From assembly GCA_963674665.2 (NCBI GenBank), contig CAXXPL010000005.1, positions 372,001 through 436,000 on the forward strand: a stretch of DNA of 64,000 bases, given 5' to 3'. The notes beneath the pieces are model-generated. The model ran no database searches. It worked only from the letters and a program-made list of their open reading frames with translations, and was not told where the DNA came from. Numbering within the stretch: the first letter of the stretch is position 1; each line of letters starts with the position of its first letter. The position numbers and the translations under genes were made by a program. Below are positions 44,170-53,520 of the stretch, piece after piece. The stretch comes from G963674665 sp963674665. Its GTDB lineage: Bacteria > Desulfobacterota > Desulfovibrionia > Desulfovibrionales > Desulfovibrionaceae.

Positions 44170-47100
44170 ATGCCTGTGGGAAAACAACCGAGATTCTCCT
44201 TCTCCTCCCTGATATCCTGGATAGTGCTGACCACGGCCTTTGTGCTGGTGGTCACGCTCATGACCCTCATTGTGTTCGAGAGCCGCTCCACTGCCCTGCA
44301 CTCCGCGGGCAAGCTGTTTCAGGAGATTTCCGACAAGACCATGAGCCGGATCGAGGTGGTGCTGCGCTCCATTGTCACGCTGTCGGATACCGTGGCCATC
44401 GGATTCGCGGACAACGAGTATTTGGCCAGCCTGGAGGATTTTTCCAGCGATGTGCCCGCGTTCCAGGCCATGCTCCGGGACAACGGGCTGCTGATGTCGG
44501 TGTACATGGGGTATGAGGACGGCGGATTCCACCAACTTATCGCCACGCGGGGCGACCCCCGCATATTGGAGCGGTACATGGCGCCCCGGGGAACCGAGTT
44601 CATCGACAGGACCATCCTTCCGGCCAAAGGGGGCGGGCGAGAGGAGACCTGGCGTTTTTTCGGCGCCGGGGACGCGGTGCTGGAGGTGCGCAGGGACGGG
44701 CAGGTGGGGTACGATCCCAGGGTCAGGCCCTGGTATGTCAAGGCCATCAAGGCCGATCACAGCGTGTTTACCGCGCCCTACGTGTTTCACAGCTCCAGGC
44801 TGCCGGGACTGACCTGCGCCCGTGTCCTGAAGGACAAGCAGGGGGTCTTTGGCGTGGATTTCACCCTGGACCAGCTGGGACGCGCCCTGGCCGACCAGGA
44901 AGTGACGGAGCACGGTGTGATCTGGATCCAGGACAGGGAGCACCGTCTGGTGGCCTATCCGGGCCTGGAGTGGGAGAACGTGCTGGATGACGACCTCCAG
45001 CTCCCCCGGGGGGACACTGCGGACAACTCCCTGGTGCGGGCCGTGACCAGCAGGCTGGAAAGCGGTGCGGAATCTTTCGAGGCGCCGTTTTTTCTTGATG
45101 CCGACGGAACCATGCATCTGGTGCAGGTGGACCCCATGCCCGGGGACCTGGGCATGCATGTGGTCATTGCCGCGCCCCTGGATGACATCACCGGGTATAT
45201 CAACCGGATGATGTACAGGGCCGTGCTCATCGCCGCCGGGCTTCTGCTGCTCATCGTGCCGGTGGGGATTCTCATCGCGCGCCGCGCGTCCCACTCGTTG
45301 GAGCTGCTGGTTCTCAAGAGCGAGAAGATCAAGAACTTCGATTTTTCCGACTCCCCCCCCATCAATACATCAATCAAGGAGGTCCAAAAGCTGGCCATTG
45401 CCTGCGATGTCATGAAGTCCACCATCCAGGCCAGGACCGAGCACCTGACGGATACGCGGGCCAAGCTCGAGTCCCTGGTGCAGGAGGGCCTGGCCCTGGC
45501 AGCGGAAAAAGATCTGAAGAAGCTCGTCTCCCTGACCTTTCACACCGCACAGGAACTCTCCAACGCGGACGGCGGCGTGCTCTATCTGTTGGAAAACGAC
45601 CAACTGGAGGTGGAACTTCTCTCATTGGGGGCGGAGAGCGTGGTGCTTGGCGGACTGTCAGAGAATCCGGCCCCCAGGGTCATGGTCCAGCCGCGCATCA
45701 TGTCCTTTCTCAGCAAGGACTCGGTACTGCGCCCCGCGTGCGAGGCATTCAACAGCGGGGAGATGGTCATTGTCCAGAACGGGGCCTTCACCCTTTTTCC
45801 CACCGGGCTGCCCGAGGAGCCCAAGGATTTCCCCATCGACTCGCTGATCTGCGCCCCCATTTTGACGAGGCACGGCGAGGCATTGGGCGTAATCCAGCTG
45901 TTCAATCCCGTTTTCGAGGACAAGGCGGAGATCGGGGTGGACGAGACCAGGCTTGTCATGGATTTCGTGGGCTCTCTTGCCGCCCAGGTGGCCGTGACCC
46001 TGGACAACCGAAATCTGATACGTTCCTTGCGCGATCTGTTCGACGCCATGATCCAGATGGTGGCCACGTCCATTGACGCCAAATCCCCCTATACCGGGGG
46101 GCACTGCACCCGGGTACCCATCCTGACCGAGATGCTGGCCAGGGCGGTGCACGAGACCGATGAGGGGCCGCTGGGCGGTTTTCGCATAGAGACCGACGAG
46201 GAGTGGCGTCAGCTCTGGATCGCGGCCTGGCTCCACGACTGCGGCAAGGTCACCACGCCGGAGTATGTGGTGGACAAGGCCACCAAGCTGGAGACCATCT
46301 ACAACCGCATTCACGAGGTACGCATGCGTTTCGAGGTGCTGCGCCGGGATGCGGAGATCGAGCACCTTCACCGCCTTTTGCGGGGAGGGGAAAATGCCGA
46401 GGCCCTGCGCAAGGAGCTGGAGGACGCGTACCGTGAGCTGGAGGAGGATTTCGCGTTCGTGGCCAAGTGCAACGTTGGAGGCGAGTTCATGACCGGCGAA
46501 GCCAAGGAGCGGATCAGGGCGATCGCCGGCCGGACATGGATGCGGCATTTCAGCGACAGGCTGGGAATCTCGGACATGGAGGCCAGGGCCAAGAGCGCGG
46601 AGCAGGAGCCCGAATTGCCTGTTCCGGAACCTCTGCTCGCGGACAAGGCGGAGCATGTTTCGCCTCGCAGGAAGCACTATGATGAACTCAAGGATGTCAT
46701 GGGCAATCCGGTGATGGTCCCTGAGAACGACTTCAACAGGGGGGAGATCTACAACCTGTGCATCGAGAGGGGCACATTGACTCCGGAAGAGCGCTTCAAG
46801 ATCAACGAGCATGCCATCAGCGGCATGGAGATGCTGGCCAAGATCCCCTTTCCAGAGAATCTGTCCAAGGTGACCGAGATCGCCACAGCGCACCACGAAA
46901 CCCTCATCGGCACGGGATACCCCCTGAAAAAGAGGAAACACCAGCTCTCGATCGAGTCCAGAATCCTGGCCATAGCGGACATTTTCGAGGCCTTGACCGC
47001 CTCGGACCGCCCCTACAAGAAGGCCAAGAAGCTGTCAGAGGCTCTGCGCATCATGAACTTTATGCGCAAGGATCAGCACATTGACGGAGATCTTTTCGAC

Positions 47101-47202
47101 ATTTTTCTGAAAAAAGGTGTATTCCGGGAGTATGCGAAAATGTACCTGAAGCCGGAGCAGAACGACGTCCAGGACGTGGAGAAGTTTTTGGACGCCGGAT
47201 AG
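44170..47202 (+). CDS. dCache-GAF-HD-GYP sensory phosphodiesterase
   Basis: 1010 residues. N-terminal helix (about 15-38), periplasmic dCache domain (about 40-355, with YDPRVRPWYVKAIKAD), second helix (about 360-385), HAMP-like linker, GAF (about 450-620), then an HD-GYP domain: WLHDCGKVTTPEYVVDKATKLE (HD near 688) and HHETLIGTGYPL (GYP near 915). These are the metal and c-di-GMP sites. The HD and GYP parts are about 225 residues apart instead of about 65, because of an inserted coiled-coil-rich segment. ATG 44170 chosen over the upstream 44095 because of GGCGGTG and the helix position. The hemerythrin gene follows after 57 bp. Confidence 0.92.
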   Translation: MPVGKQPRFSFSSLISWIVLTTAFVLVVTLMTLIVFESRSTALHSAGKLFQEISDKTMSRIEVVLRSIVTLSDTVAIGFADNEYLASLEDFSSDVPAFQAMLRDNGLLMSVYMGYEDGGFHQLIATRGDPRILERYMAPRGTEFIDRTILPAKGGGREETWRFFGAGDAVLEVRRDGQVGYDPRVRPWYVKAIKADHSVFTAPYVFHSSRLPGLTCARVLKDKQGVFGVDFTLDQLGRALADQEVTEHGVIWIQDREHRLVAYPGLEWENVLDDDLQLPRGDTADNSLVRAVTSRLESGAESFEAPFFLDADGTMHLVQVDPMPGDLGMHVVIAAPLDDITGYINRMMYRAVLIAAGLLLLIVPVGILIARRASHSLELLVLKSEKIKNFDFSDSPPINTSIKEVQKLAIACDVMKSTIQARTEHLTDTRAKLESLVQEGLALAAEKDLKKLVSLTFHTAQELSNADGGVLYLLENDQLEVELLSLGAESVVLGGLSENPAPRVMVQPRIMSFLSKDSVLRPACEAFNSGEMVIVQNGAFTLFPTGLPEEPKDFPIDSLICAPILTRHGEALGVIQLFNPVFEDKAEIGVDETRLVMDFVGSLAAQVAVTLDNRNLIRSLRDLFDAMIQMVATSIDAKSPYTGGHCTRVPILTEMLARAVHETDEGPLGGFRIETDEEWRQLWIAAWLHDCGKVTTPEYVVDKATKLETIYNRIHEVRMRFEVLRRDAEIEHLHRLLRGGENAEALRKELEDAYRELEEDFAFVAKCNVGGEFMTGEAKERIRAIAGRTWMRHFSDRLGISDMEARAKSAEQEPELPVPEPLLADKAEHVSPRRKHYDELKDVMGNPVMVPENDFNRGEIYNLCIERGTLTPEERFKINEHAISGMEMLAKIPFPENLSKVTEIATAHHETLIGTGYPLKKRKHQLSIESRILAIADIFEALTASDRPYKKAKKLSEALRIMNFMRKDQHIDGDLFDIFLKKGVFREYAKMYLKPEQNDVQDVEKFLDAG

Positions 47203-47259
47203 GCCTTTTCCCCCGGAAACAGGGCATTTCGGTAATCTTCACGAGCCGGGAGGGGGCAG

Positions 47260-47667
47260 ATGCCGATGCTGGAATGGAATGACGGGTTGTCCATAGGCAT
47301 TCCCGAGGTGGACACACAGCACCAGGGACTGGTGGGTATGGTGAACAAACTTCATGACTCCATGAAGGAGGATGCCGCCACCGAGGTTCTGCTGGAGATC
47401 GTGGAAGACATGCGTGAGTACACCGTGGTGCACTTCGGCACCGAGGAAGACTACATGCGGCGGTATGAATATCCGGAGTATGATTTTCACAAGAGCGAGC
47501 ACGAGGATTTCGTGGCCAAGGTGGTGCAGCTGGAGAGGGACTACAAGTCCGGCAAGGTGGCGCTGTCCATGGAGGTGTTGAACTTCCTCAGCGACTGGCT
47601 GGTCACGCACATCGTTGACACGGACAAGGAAATGGGGGTGTTCCTGGTAAAACAGGGCGCCTCGTGA
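47260..47667 (+). CDS. Bacteriohemerythrin
   Basis: 135 residues with the full di-iron set: WNDGLSIGIPEVDTQHQGLVGMVNKLHD (first His), YTVVHFGTEEDYM (HxxxE), the FHKSEHEDFV pair and the final WLVTHIVDTDKEM (HxxxD). Binds O2 and may act as an oxygen sensor or supplier in a low-oxygen organism. GGGAGGGGGCAG lies just before ATG. Close spacing to the HD-GYP gene suggests a transcription unit linking oxygen and c-di-GMP signalling. Confidence 0.95.
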   Translation: MPMLEWNDGLSIGIPEVDTQHQGLVGMVNKLHDSMKEDAATEVLLEIVEDMREYTVVHFGTEEDYMRRYEYPEYDFHKSEHEDFVAKVVQLERDYKSGKVALSMEVLNFLSDWLVTHIVDTDKEMGVFLVKQGAS

Positions 47668-47746
47668 TTTTTTATCTGGAAAGAGATGCCGGGGGCGCCC
47701 CTGATAAAAGGGTGCCCCCTCGCATTCCGTTTCCGTGGCTGTTCCT

Positions 47747-48781
47747 CTACCACTGCAGCTTGTTGAACAGCGGTACGCTCTTCAGTTTCCTCTTGTTGTG
47801 CAGCCGCTCCATCTCGTGTTCCAGCATTCGTGGGGGGGGCTCGGTGGGCTGGAAACAGAACTGCCTGGGCAGCTGCGTATATAAAGAGCGCGGGGGGTGG
47901 TCACTCTCGTCGAATCCCTTGAGCAGGTTGCCGCTCTCGAAGCTGTGATAGAAGATCTCGTCGATGAGCAGATCCTCCTTCAGCATCTTGATGACAAAGG
48001 CCAGCAGGGCCTCGCTCCAGATGGGGAGGTAGCGCTCCAGCACCGCCCCGGCGTAGCGCATCATCTCCCTGTGCTGCTTGGGGTTCGCGTTCTTCGGCTT
48101 GCAGCCGCGCTCCGACTGCGCCAGGTAGAAACGCGCCTCCCGAAGCCAGTCGTTCTGGATTTCCTCCACCAGTGCCTCGCTCATGTCCTCGGCGATATCG
48201 ATGCGCGCCCAGGCCAGGGTGTACCTGCCCTTGGCGTGCGGGTGCCCCAGGTATCTGAAGTAGGGGACAAAGCGTTCGGGCACGAGTTTCTTGAACACGT
48301 TATCGTGCATGTTGCTGAAGTTCAGCACCAGCAACAGATTCTTGCCTGGGCGGGAGGTCTGGTAATAGGAGTCTCTGGCCCCCTTGCTCTGCCCCCAGTC
48401 GCCTATACCCACGGTGAAGCACTCGGGCAGGGGCGGCCAGACGCTGTCCAGGTCGTCGCTGGTGAGCATGGTGGAGCCGCTACGAGCCAATACGTACTTC
48501 ACCACCGGCTTGTTGAGCAGCTTGCCATAGGGGCTCTGCTTGATTTCCCTGACAGATTTTCCGGCGCCCACGTACCAGGACAACAGCATGAGGGCGTACC
48601 TGTCCTTGAAGTAGTGATAGTTCCTGTTTCCACTGTACTTTTCCCTCAGGAATGTGGTGATTTCCTTTACCTGGTCGGAGCCCATGCGGGTTTTTTTGCT
48701 CTTCAGCCTGGTGCGTTTTTTTCTGCGCTCTTTTCCCGGCTCAAAATATGGCTCCATGTTGTAACTCTCAAGAATTTCCAT
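47747..48781 (-). CDS. Conserved-looking hypothetical protein, 344 aa
   Basis: A basic, soluble protein without signal or membrane segments. N-terminal Lys/Arg-rich stretch (ERRKKRTRLKSKKTR), then a globular region with VGIGDWGQSKGARDSYYQ, YLGHPHAKGRYTLAWARID and WLREARFYLAQSERG, and a proline-rich end. GGAGAG is 5 nt before ATG 48781. I recognise no family; the strong basic start might suit nucleic-acid binding, but this is speculation. Converges with the hemerythrin gene. Confidence 0.7.
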   Translation of the reverse strand: MEILESYNMEPYFEPGKERRKKRTRLKSKKTRMGSDQVKEITTFLREKYSGNRNYHYFKDRYALMLLSWYVGAGKSVREIKQSPYGKLLNKPVVKYVLARSGSTMLTSDDLDSVWPPLPECFTVGIGDWGQSKGARDSYYQTSRPGKNLLLVLNFSNMHDNVFKKLVPERFVPYFRYLGHPHAKGRYTLAWARIDIAEDMSEALVEEIQNDWLREARFYLAQSERGCKPKNANPKQHREMMRYAGAVLERYLPIWSEALLAFVIKMLKEDLLIDEIFYHSFESGNLLKGFDESDHPPRSLYTQLPRQFCFQPTEPPPRMLEHEMERLHNKRKLKSVPLFNKLQW

Positions 48782-49250
48782 GTATCTCTCCGGATAATTA
48801 TTCCATTGGTGTATATTGTCTTCATTGTTCCTTTCCCTGGTTCAGGTCCTTAGACGGAATCATGTTTGTAAATGCAATAAAATTGAAAAAGCATGACACT
48901 ACCTCCATGCGTTGAGGACGTTCGTATGCAGGCGCATTCCTGAGAGCAGGACGCACCAACCCATCACCGCTTGAGCCAAATGGCGAAGCGGATCAAGAAA
49001 TAAAAAAGGAGTAGGGGGGTGCCTACATCAGGCCAAATGGCCGGATATTGGCAAGAGTATGGATACGATTGTATTTCATGGCGGAGACCCTCCGTTTGTG
49101 ATTCAGGGTTGAAGCCATGCACCATCAGCGTATGAGTCTGACAGGCGGGGGACACAGTCGAATACTATGAAACAGAAGCGCACATCGAGTAGTACAAAAT
49201 TTTGTACCTGTCAAGCGCTGATGCGGAAAAATGTTGAGGAAAAGATATCC
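48782..49250. other. Intergenic stretch without supported genes
   Basis: About 470 bp. A 63-codon minus-strand ORF (48964-49155) ends with a hydrophobic, basic tail (LLLFYFLIRFAIWLKR) but has no ribosome binding site and is not called. Confidence 0.45.
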
Positions 49251-49285
49251 GAGGGGAAAACCTCTTGGCAGAGGTTCTTCCCCTC
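49251..49285. terminator. Nested hairpin, recurrent terminator type
   Basis: GAGGGGaAAACCTCT / AGAGGTTcTTCCCCTC. Same design as the hairpins at 52294 and 60815. Confidence 0.7.
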
Positions 49286-49349
49286 GGGCTCCCCTTTCCA
49301 GAACTTGTGGCTATTGGTTCATAGTTTAGAAGTTTTTGAAAAGGGGGGG

Positions 49350-49384
49350 CGGGGGAGACATTTTTAATAAAGTTTCTCCCCCGG
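49350..49384 (-). terminator. Hairpin terminator downstream of the small secreted protein gene
   Basis: GGGGGAGA ... TCTCCCCC with an AT-rich loop, about 20 bp after the stop codon at 49406. Confidence 0.6.
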
Positions 49385-49405
49385 GAATTCTATCCAATAA
49401 TCGGT

Positions 49406-49762
49406 TTATTTGGCGCTGAACGTGCCGGGACAGCTCATCTGCGCGGCTTTCAGGGAGAAGGCGTCCTTGTAGAAGTAGTATTTGATTTTCAGGCCTTCCT
49501 TGTCCTGCAGGTTGTAGTCGCAGGTGCCCACCACCGGTTCTGTGGGGCAGCCGGATTCGATGAACTTGCCGTCGGGCGCGGTCCCGCAATCGGTCGAGGC
49601 CTTTTGCGAGGTCCAGTCGCTGCCAATGTAGTCGTAGCAAAAGCCGAGGCTTGCGCGCACATCGCATCCTCTGGCACCGTTTCCGGCCATGGAGTGTGCG
49701 CTCATGGAGAGTAGCAGCAGTGTCATCAGGGCAGCGGCCAGGCATGTTCTGGTGCGGGGCAT
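49406..49762 (-). CDS. Small secreted Cys-rich protein
   Basis: 118 residues: signal peptide (about 1-26, LAAALMTLLLLSMSAHSMA) and a mature part with six cysteines that could form three disulfides (GARGCDV, GFCYDY, STDCGT, SGCPTE, GTCDYN, MSCPGT). No family recognised. Its start is 10 bp after the stop of the VWA protein, so the two are co-expressed and probably act together in the periplasm. Confidence 0.75.
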   Translation of the reverse strand: MPRTRTCLAAALMTLLLLSMSAHSMAGNGARGCDVRASLGFCYDYIGSDWTSQKASTDCGTAPDGKFIESGCPTEPVVGTCDYNLQDKEGLKIKYYFYKDAFSLKAAQMSCPGTFSAK

Positions 49763-49772
49763 TGCGGTTCTC

Positions 49773-51218
49773 CTATTCAGCCGAGACTTCCACGCTGAGC
49801 TTGTTGGTTTGTTGCGCAGTGATCGTGACGTCCTTGACCAGTGCGGAAAAACGCTGGTCGTTTTCGTCTGTGCCGTTCACCTTGACCGTATACACCCCGG
49901 GTGTGAGTTTGAACACGGCGGGCTTGCCCGGTTGGCATTTTTCGAACCAGATGGTGCTCCGGGTCTCGTTGTTCAACACCTTGGCCTCGGCCTTGATCTC
50001 CTGCCCGTCGCGCGTGGCGATCACTTCCAACCCGCCGGATTCGAAGGTCACGGGCAGTTCCCGCTCCTCTCCGGAGGCGACGCCGACTGCCTTGATTATC
50101 CTTGTGGGGGCGTCGGCGGTCTTTCTGTGTTTCACATGGATGTCGTACTCGCCCGCCGGCAGCACCAGCTTGGCCACGTGCTTGCTGTTGTCGCTGAAGG
50201 TCTGCAGCATGCGGTTGCCCGGATCGTCATGCCCCGTGCGGAAGACGGTGATAAAGCATTCAAAGGGGGTTCCATCGATGGTGGTGGGCATGTTGATCAC
50301 GCCGGAGCTGAAGTCCACGGTCTGCTCCAGGGTGGCCCCGGACTCGATGGTGATGGGCACTTCCTGGACAGGCTCGTTTGCCGCCTTGTCGTCCGTGATC
50401 TTGAGGACGTAGTCGCCGGGCTTGAGATTTCTGGTCAGGCCCAGGCCTTTCACTGTCCAGTGAAAGAACACCACTTCGCCGCTTCCCTTGCTAAGGATCT
50501 CCACCTTGGCCGGGATCTCCTTGCCGTTGCGGGTGGTGACAACGTGCAGCTTGCCGGCGGACAGTGATTCCTTTTTGGAGGTCTGGACCACGGCCTTGCG
50601 GAACTGGTCCGCGTTCTTGGCCGAGTAGTATGTGCCCCCGGAATTTTCGGCAATGCATTCCAGCTGCTGGCGCTCCTCGTCCGTGACGTCGAAGCCGATG
50701 ACATCCACCACCAGCTTGAGGCCGGAGTCCTTGAGTTCCTTGACCAGGGCGCAGGGGTCGTCGTCGCAGGTCTCCTTGCCGTCGCTGACCAGCATGATGG
50801 TGGTCTCCTGCTCCACGCTGCGCAGGCCTTCGGCGGTCCTGCGGATGGACTCGGTGATGGGTGTCTTGCCCTTGGGGGAGAGGGCCTTGACTGCCTTTTT
50901 GAGGCGCGCGCGGTCCATGGGGGCCAGTGGCACGAGTTCCTCCACATCCCCGCAGTCGCCCTTCTTGCGGTGACCATAGGCCACGAGTCCGGCCGCCACG
51001 GTGTCGGGAAGCTTTTCAATGAGTTCGGTGAGGGTGTCCTTGGCAATGCTGATCTTGCTCTGCCCCTCCACGTGCCCCCACATGCTGCCCGAGGCGTCCA
51101 GAATTATGACTATGTTTCCCAGGATATCCGGTTTTCCCGTGTCATCCGCCCGGGAGATGAAAGGGGTGGCCAGGACCAATGCCAGAATCAAGGTAAAGAT
51201 GAAACGAAGCGCAGTCAT
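49773..51218 (-). CDS. Secreted von Willebrand factor A-domain protein
   Basis: 481 residues: signal peptide (about 1-24), VWA domain (about 35-210) with an intact MIDAS motif DASGSMWG, the threonine site (GKTPITESI) and VSDGKETCDDDPC. It is followed by several beta-sandwich repeats (about 215-480) of the carboxypeptidase-regulatory type, each around 80 residues with a KVEILSKGSGE / AKVLNNETRSTIWFE pattern. Likely a periplasmic or surface binding protein with a metal-dependent adhesion site. First gene of a two-gene unit. Confidence 0.9.
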   Translation of the reverse strand: MTALRFIFTLILALVLATPFISRADDTGKPDILGNIVIILDASGSMWGHVEGQSKISIAKDTLTELIEKLPDTVAAGLVAYGHRKKGDCGDVEELVPLAPMDRARLKKAVKALSPKGKTPITESIRRTAEGLRSVEQETTIMLVSDGKETCDDDPCALVKELKDSGLKLVVDVIGFDVTDEERQQLECIAENSGGTYYSAKNADQFRKAVVQTSKKESLSAGKLHVVTTRNGKEIPAKVEILSKGSGEVVFFHWTVKGLGLTRNLKPGDYVLKITDDKAANEPVQEVPITIESGATLEQTVDFSSGVINMPTTIDGTPFECFITVFRTGHDDPGNRMLQTFSDNSKHVAKLVLPAGEYDIHVKHRKTADAPTRIIKAVGVASGEERELPVTFESGGLEVIATRDGQEIKAEAKVLNNETRSTIWFEKCQPGKPAVFKLTPGVYTVKVNGTDENDQRFSALVKDVTITAQQTNKLSVEVSAE

Positions 51219-51681
51219 GTCGTACCTCGTGGATGTTCTTGTTGGAGATGGTTCAACCTGTCATTGCGTCGCAACTGCGCCCGCAAATAGCAGGAACCGA
51301 GCCAAGGGGATAACCTGCTGATTGTGCAAGTTAATTGTTGCATCTCCAGGATAAGGAGCGGTTGTTCCGGTGTAGATGATGATATATCAAAAAATTCATG
51401 ATGAAATATGGTCAATACACTTGGCGACGCTGTTGTCGCAGCATGACCTGGTGGATCATGATTTGTACAACGCATCATAATCATGATGGTATTATATGGT
51501 TGTTCCGAGTCTTGCTTTTCGGATGGTTCTGGATTCACAAATGTGACGGGCAGATGAAAAACCTGTGAAGATTGATGCAATGGTTGATAAACTGTGTGGC
51601 ATGTGGAAATAAGCGCCTGAAAACGGTTATTGGTGGTGCCATGGCAGGGGCGCACGAGTTCCCCAATCCAACGGAGTGATC
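51219..51681. other. Divergent intergenic region
   Basis: About 460 bp, AT-rich around 51370-51500. Expected to hold the promoters of the VWA operon and of the membrane protein gene. No gene supported. Confidence 0.5.
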
Positions 51682-52284
51682 ATGCCTGATTTCTTCAACA
51701 GCCTGTTGTCCAAGGCAGGGCTTTTTACCGGCATTGTCGGCCTCCTGGGCCTTTTGCTCTGGAAATGGACGGCAAGCCCGGTCTACCTGATGTGCGGCTT
51801 CTTCGCCCTGCTGGTGGCGTCCATCTGTTTTGCCATGGAGACCATCATCCGCCGGGAGGAGTTCATCAACAACTCCGGGGATTATGGCCTCGGAGGGTAT
51901 ATCAAGGGGGTTCAGGCTCTTGCTTCGGGCCTGTCCTACCTGATTCTCGGGCTCTCGATTCTTCTGGTGGCAGGAGCTTGGCTGCTCTTTGGGGGGGACA
52001 GCGTGAAAGGCTTCCTGTTTCGGGACTATCCCGGAATTCCTGTCCTGCTTGTGGGGGCGTGGCTGTTTTTCCAGTTCGTGGGGGTGGTGTTCGGCCAGGC
52101 GCTCTGCAACGTGGGGCATGCCCGGGAAAAGGGCGTTGCTGGGTTTCTGCAGGCCGTGAACGCCATGCTCGAGAAGGGGATCAGCGTCATTTGGACAGTG
52201 GTGGGCGCTTTGCTGATGACCCTGGGCGCCGCATCAATGGTTTCGGGTCAGGGGCCGCTGGGAATTTTGCTGAAGATGATTTAA
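51682..52284 (+). CDS. Four-helix membrane protein, unknown
   Basis: 200 residues with hydrophobic segments near 12-30, 34-52, 78-100 and 115-135, plus one near the C-terminus (WTVVGALLMTLGAASMV). GGAGTGATC precedes ATG. No family recognised. It stands alone, closed by the hairpin at 52294. Confidence 0.72.
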   Translation: MPDFFNSLLSKAGLFTGIVGLLGLLLWKWTASPVYLMCGFFALLVASICFAMETIIRREEFINNSGDYGLGGYIKGVQALASGLSYLILGLSILLVAGAWLLFGGDSVKGFLFRDYPGIPVLLVGAWLFFQFVGVVFGQALCNVGHAREKGVAGFLQAVNAMLEKGISVIWTVVGALLMTLGAASMVSGQGPLGILLKMI

Positions 52285-52293
52285 TGAGTTGCC

Positions 52294-52326
52294 GGGGAAA
52301 AACCTCTTTCAAGAGGTTCTCCCCCC
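52294..52326. terminator. Nested hairpin, recurrent terminator type
   Basis: GGGGaAAAACCTCTT / AAGAGGTTcTCCCC between convergent genes; same design as at 49251 and 60815. Confidence 0.75.
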
Positions 52327-52363
52327 GAATACTCCGTATCCTTTCCCTTGATACCCTTTCAGA

Positions 52364-53248
52364 TCAGCGTTTCACTTCCACCTTGGCCAGCTTTTCATAG
52401 TAGCGCACGATGCTGTTGTTGTCCTGCCCTCCCATGTTGTCGGCCTTCAGGGCCTGCATGATCTCCATGACCTGGGCGGTCAGGGGCAGGGGGGCGGCCA
52501 CTGCATGGGCAGTCTCCAACACATTGGCCAGGTCCTTGATGTGCAGGTCGATGCGGAATCCGGGCTCGAATTTGCGGTCCAGGATGCGCGGTGCCTTGGC
52601 GTCGAGCACGTTGCTCCCTGCCGAACCGCCTCGAATGGCCTGATACACCAGTTCCGGCTCCACCCCCATCTTGGCGGCCAGCACCAGGGCTTCGGACATG
52701 GCGGCCGTGTTCAGGGCCACAATGATCTGATTGGCCAGCTTGGTACCGTTGCCCGCGCCCACATCCCCGGTGCGAACCACTGAACCGGCCATGGCGCCGA
52801 TGAGCTCGGCGCAGCGGTCAAAAACCTCCTGTTTGCCCCCGACCATGACGGCCAGGGTGCCGTCAATGGCCTTGGCCTGCCTCCCGCTCACAGGGGCGTC
52901 CAGCATGTCCGCGCCCTTTTCCGCCAGCGCCATGGCCAGCTCCTTGCTCACCAAAGGGGCGATTGAACTCATGTCGATGAGCACCGAGCCGGGGCGTACG
53001 CCTTCGATGAGACCGTTCGCGCCCAATACCACATCCTTCACCTGGGGCGAGTTGGGCAGCATGGTGATGACGATGTCGGCCTGTTCCGCAACCGCCCTGG
53101 GGCAATCCACAACCTCGACGCCAAGTGCCCTGTACTCCTCGGTCACCTCGGCGTGCCGGTCGATGATCACGAGTTCGTACCCCGCCTTGAGCAGGTTTTT
53201 GCTCATGGGGCGGCCCATTATTCCCAGTCCGATGAATCCGATCTTCAT
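52364..53248 (-). CDS. NAD(P)-dependent 3-hydroxyisobutyrate dehydrogenase-family oxidoreductase (GarR/GlxR-like)
   Basis: 294 residues: Rossmann start KIGFIGLGIMGRPMSKNLLKAG, substrate loop DAPVSGRQAKAIDGTLAVMVGG, catalytic Lys in GNGTKLANQIIVA (about residue 170) and a C-terminal helical domain with the KDLAN motif. Family members reduce tartronate semialdehyde or oxidise 3-hydroxyisobutyrate-type beta-hydroxy acids. AGGAG is 7 nt before ATG 53248; the longer ORF (to 53533) runs into non-coding DNA. The exact substrate is not decided; a tartronate semialdehyde reductase role would suit the sugar-acid genes near 60-64 kb. Confidence 0.88.
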   Translation of the reverse strand: MKIGFIGLGIMGRPMSKNLLKAGYELVIIDRHAEVTEEYRALGVEVVDCPRAVAEQADIVITMLPNSPQVKDVVLGANGLIEGVRPGSVLIDMSSIAPLVSKELAMALAEKGADMLDAPVSGRQAKAIDGTLAVMVGGKQEVFDRCAELIGAMAGSVVRTGDVGAGNGTKLANQIIVALNTAAMSEALVLAAKMGVEPELVYQAIRGGSAGSNVLDAKAPRILDRKFEPGFRIDLHIKDLANVLETAHAVAAPLPLTAQVMEIMQALKADNMGGQDNNSIVRYYEKLAKVEVKR

Positions 53249-53492
53249 ATGCATGCTCCTGTATTGAGGAGGGGCGAGGGGAAAGCGCTTCGGCAGGAGG
53301 TTCTCCCAAATACGCCCCGCCAACTGGCAGTATGGTTTGAGGTGGCTGATTGTCGCACAGGGGTGCCATGTTTGTGTAACTGAGCCTGAGCCAGTATTCC
53401 TGTGGTTTGCAGGCAGGCTCGTTAATATTTTCGATATTTGACGCCAATAAAGGGAATTCGTCAAACCCCTCTCTGGTTTGCATTGACCAAGT

Positions 53493-53509
53493 GTAACTCT
53501 TGAGGTTAC
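53493..53509 (+). promoter_or_regulatory. Inverted repeat operator of the higBA operon
   Basis: GTAACTCTTGAGGTTAC, a near-perfect dyad just upstream of higB and overlapping a TTGACC-type promoter (53483). Suited to autoregulation by the HigA-type antitoxin. Confidence 0.55.
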
Positions 53510-53520
53510 AAATGGAAGTG

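Noticed and set aside
44146..46941. Long minus-strand ORFs opposite the HD-GYP gene
   Set aside because: Shadow frames with no domain signal; the plus strand shows clear dCache, GAF and HD-GYP motifs.
48964..49155. 63-codon minus-strand ORF ending in a hydrophobic basic tail
   Set aside because: No start signal or family; could be a remnant, but support is too weak.
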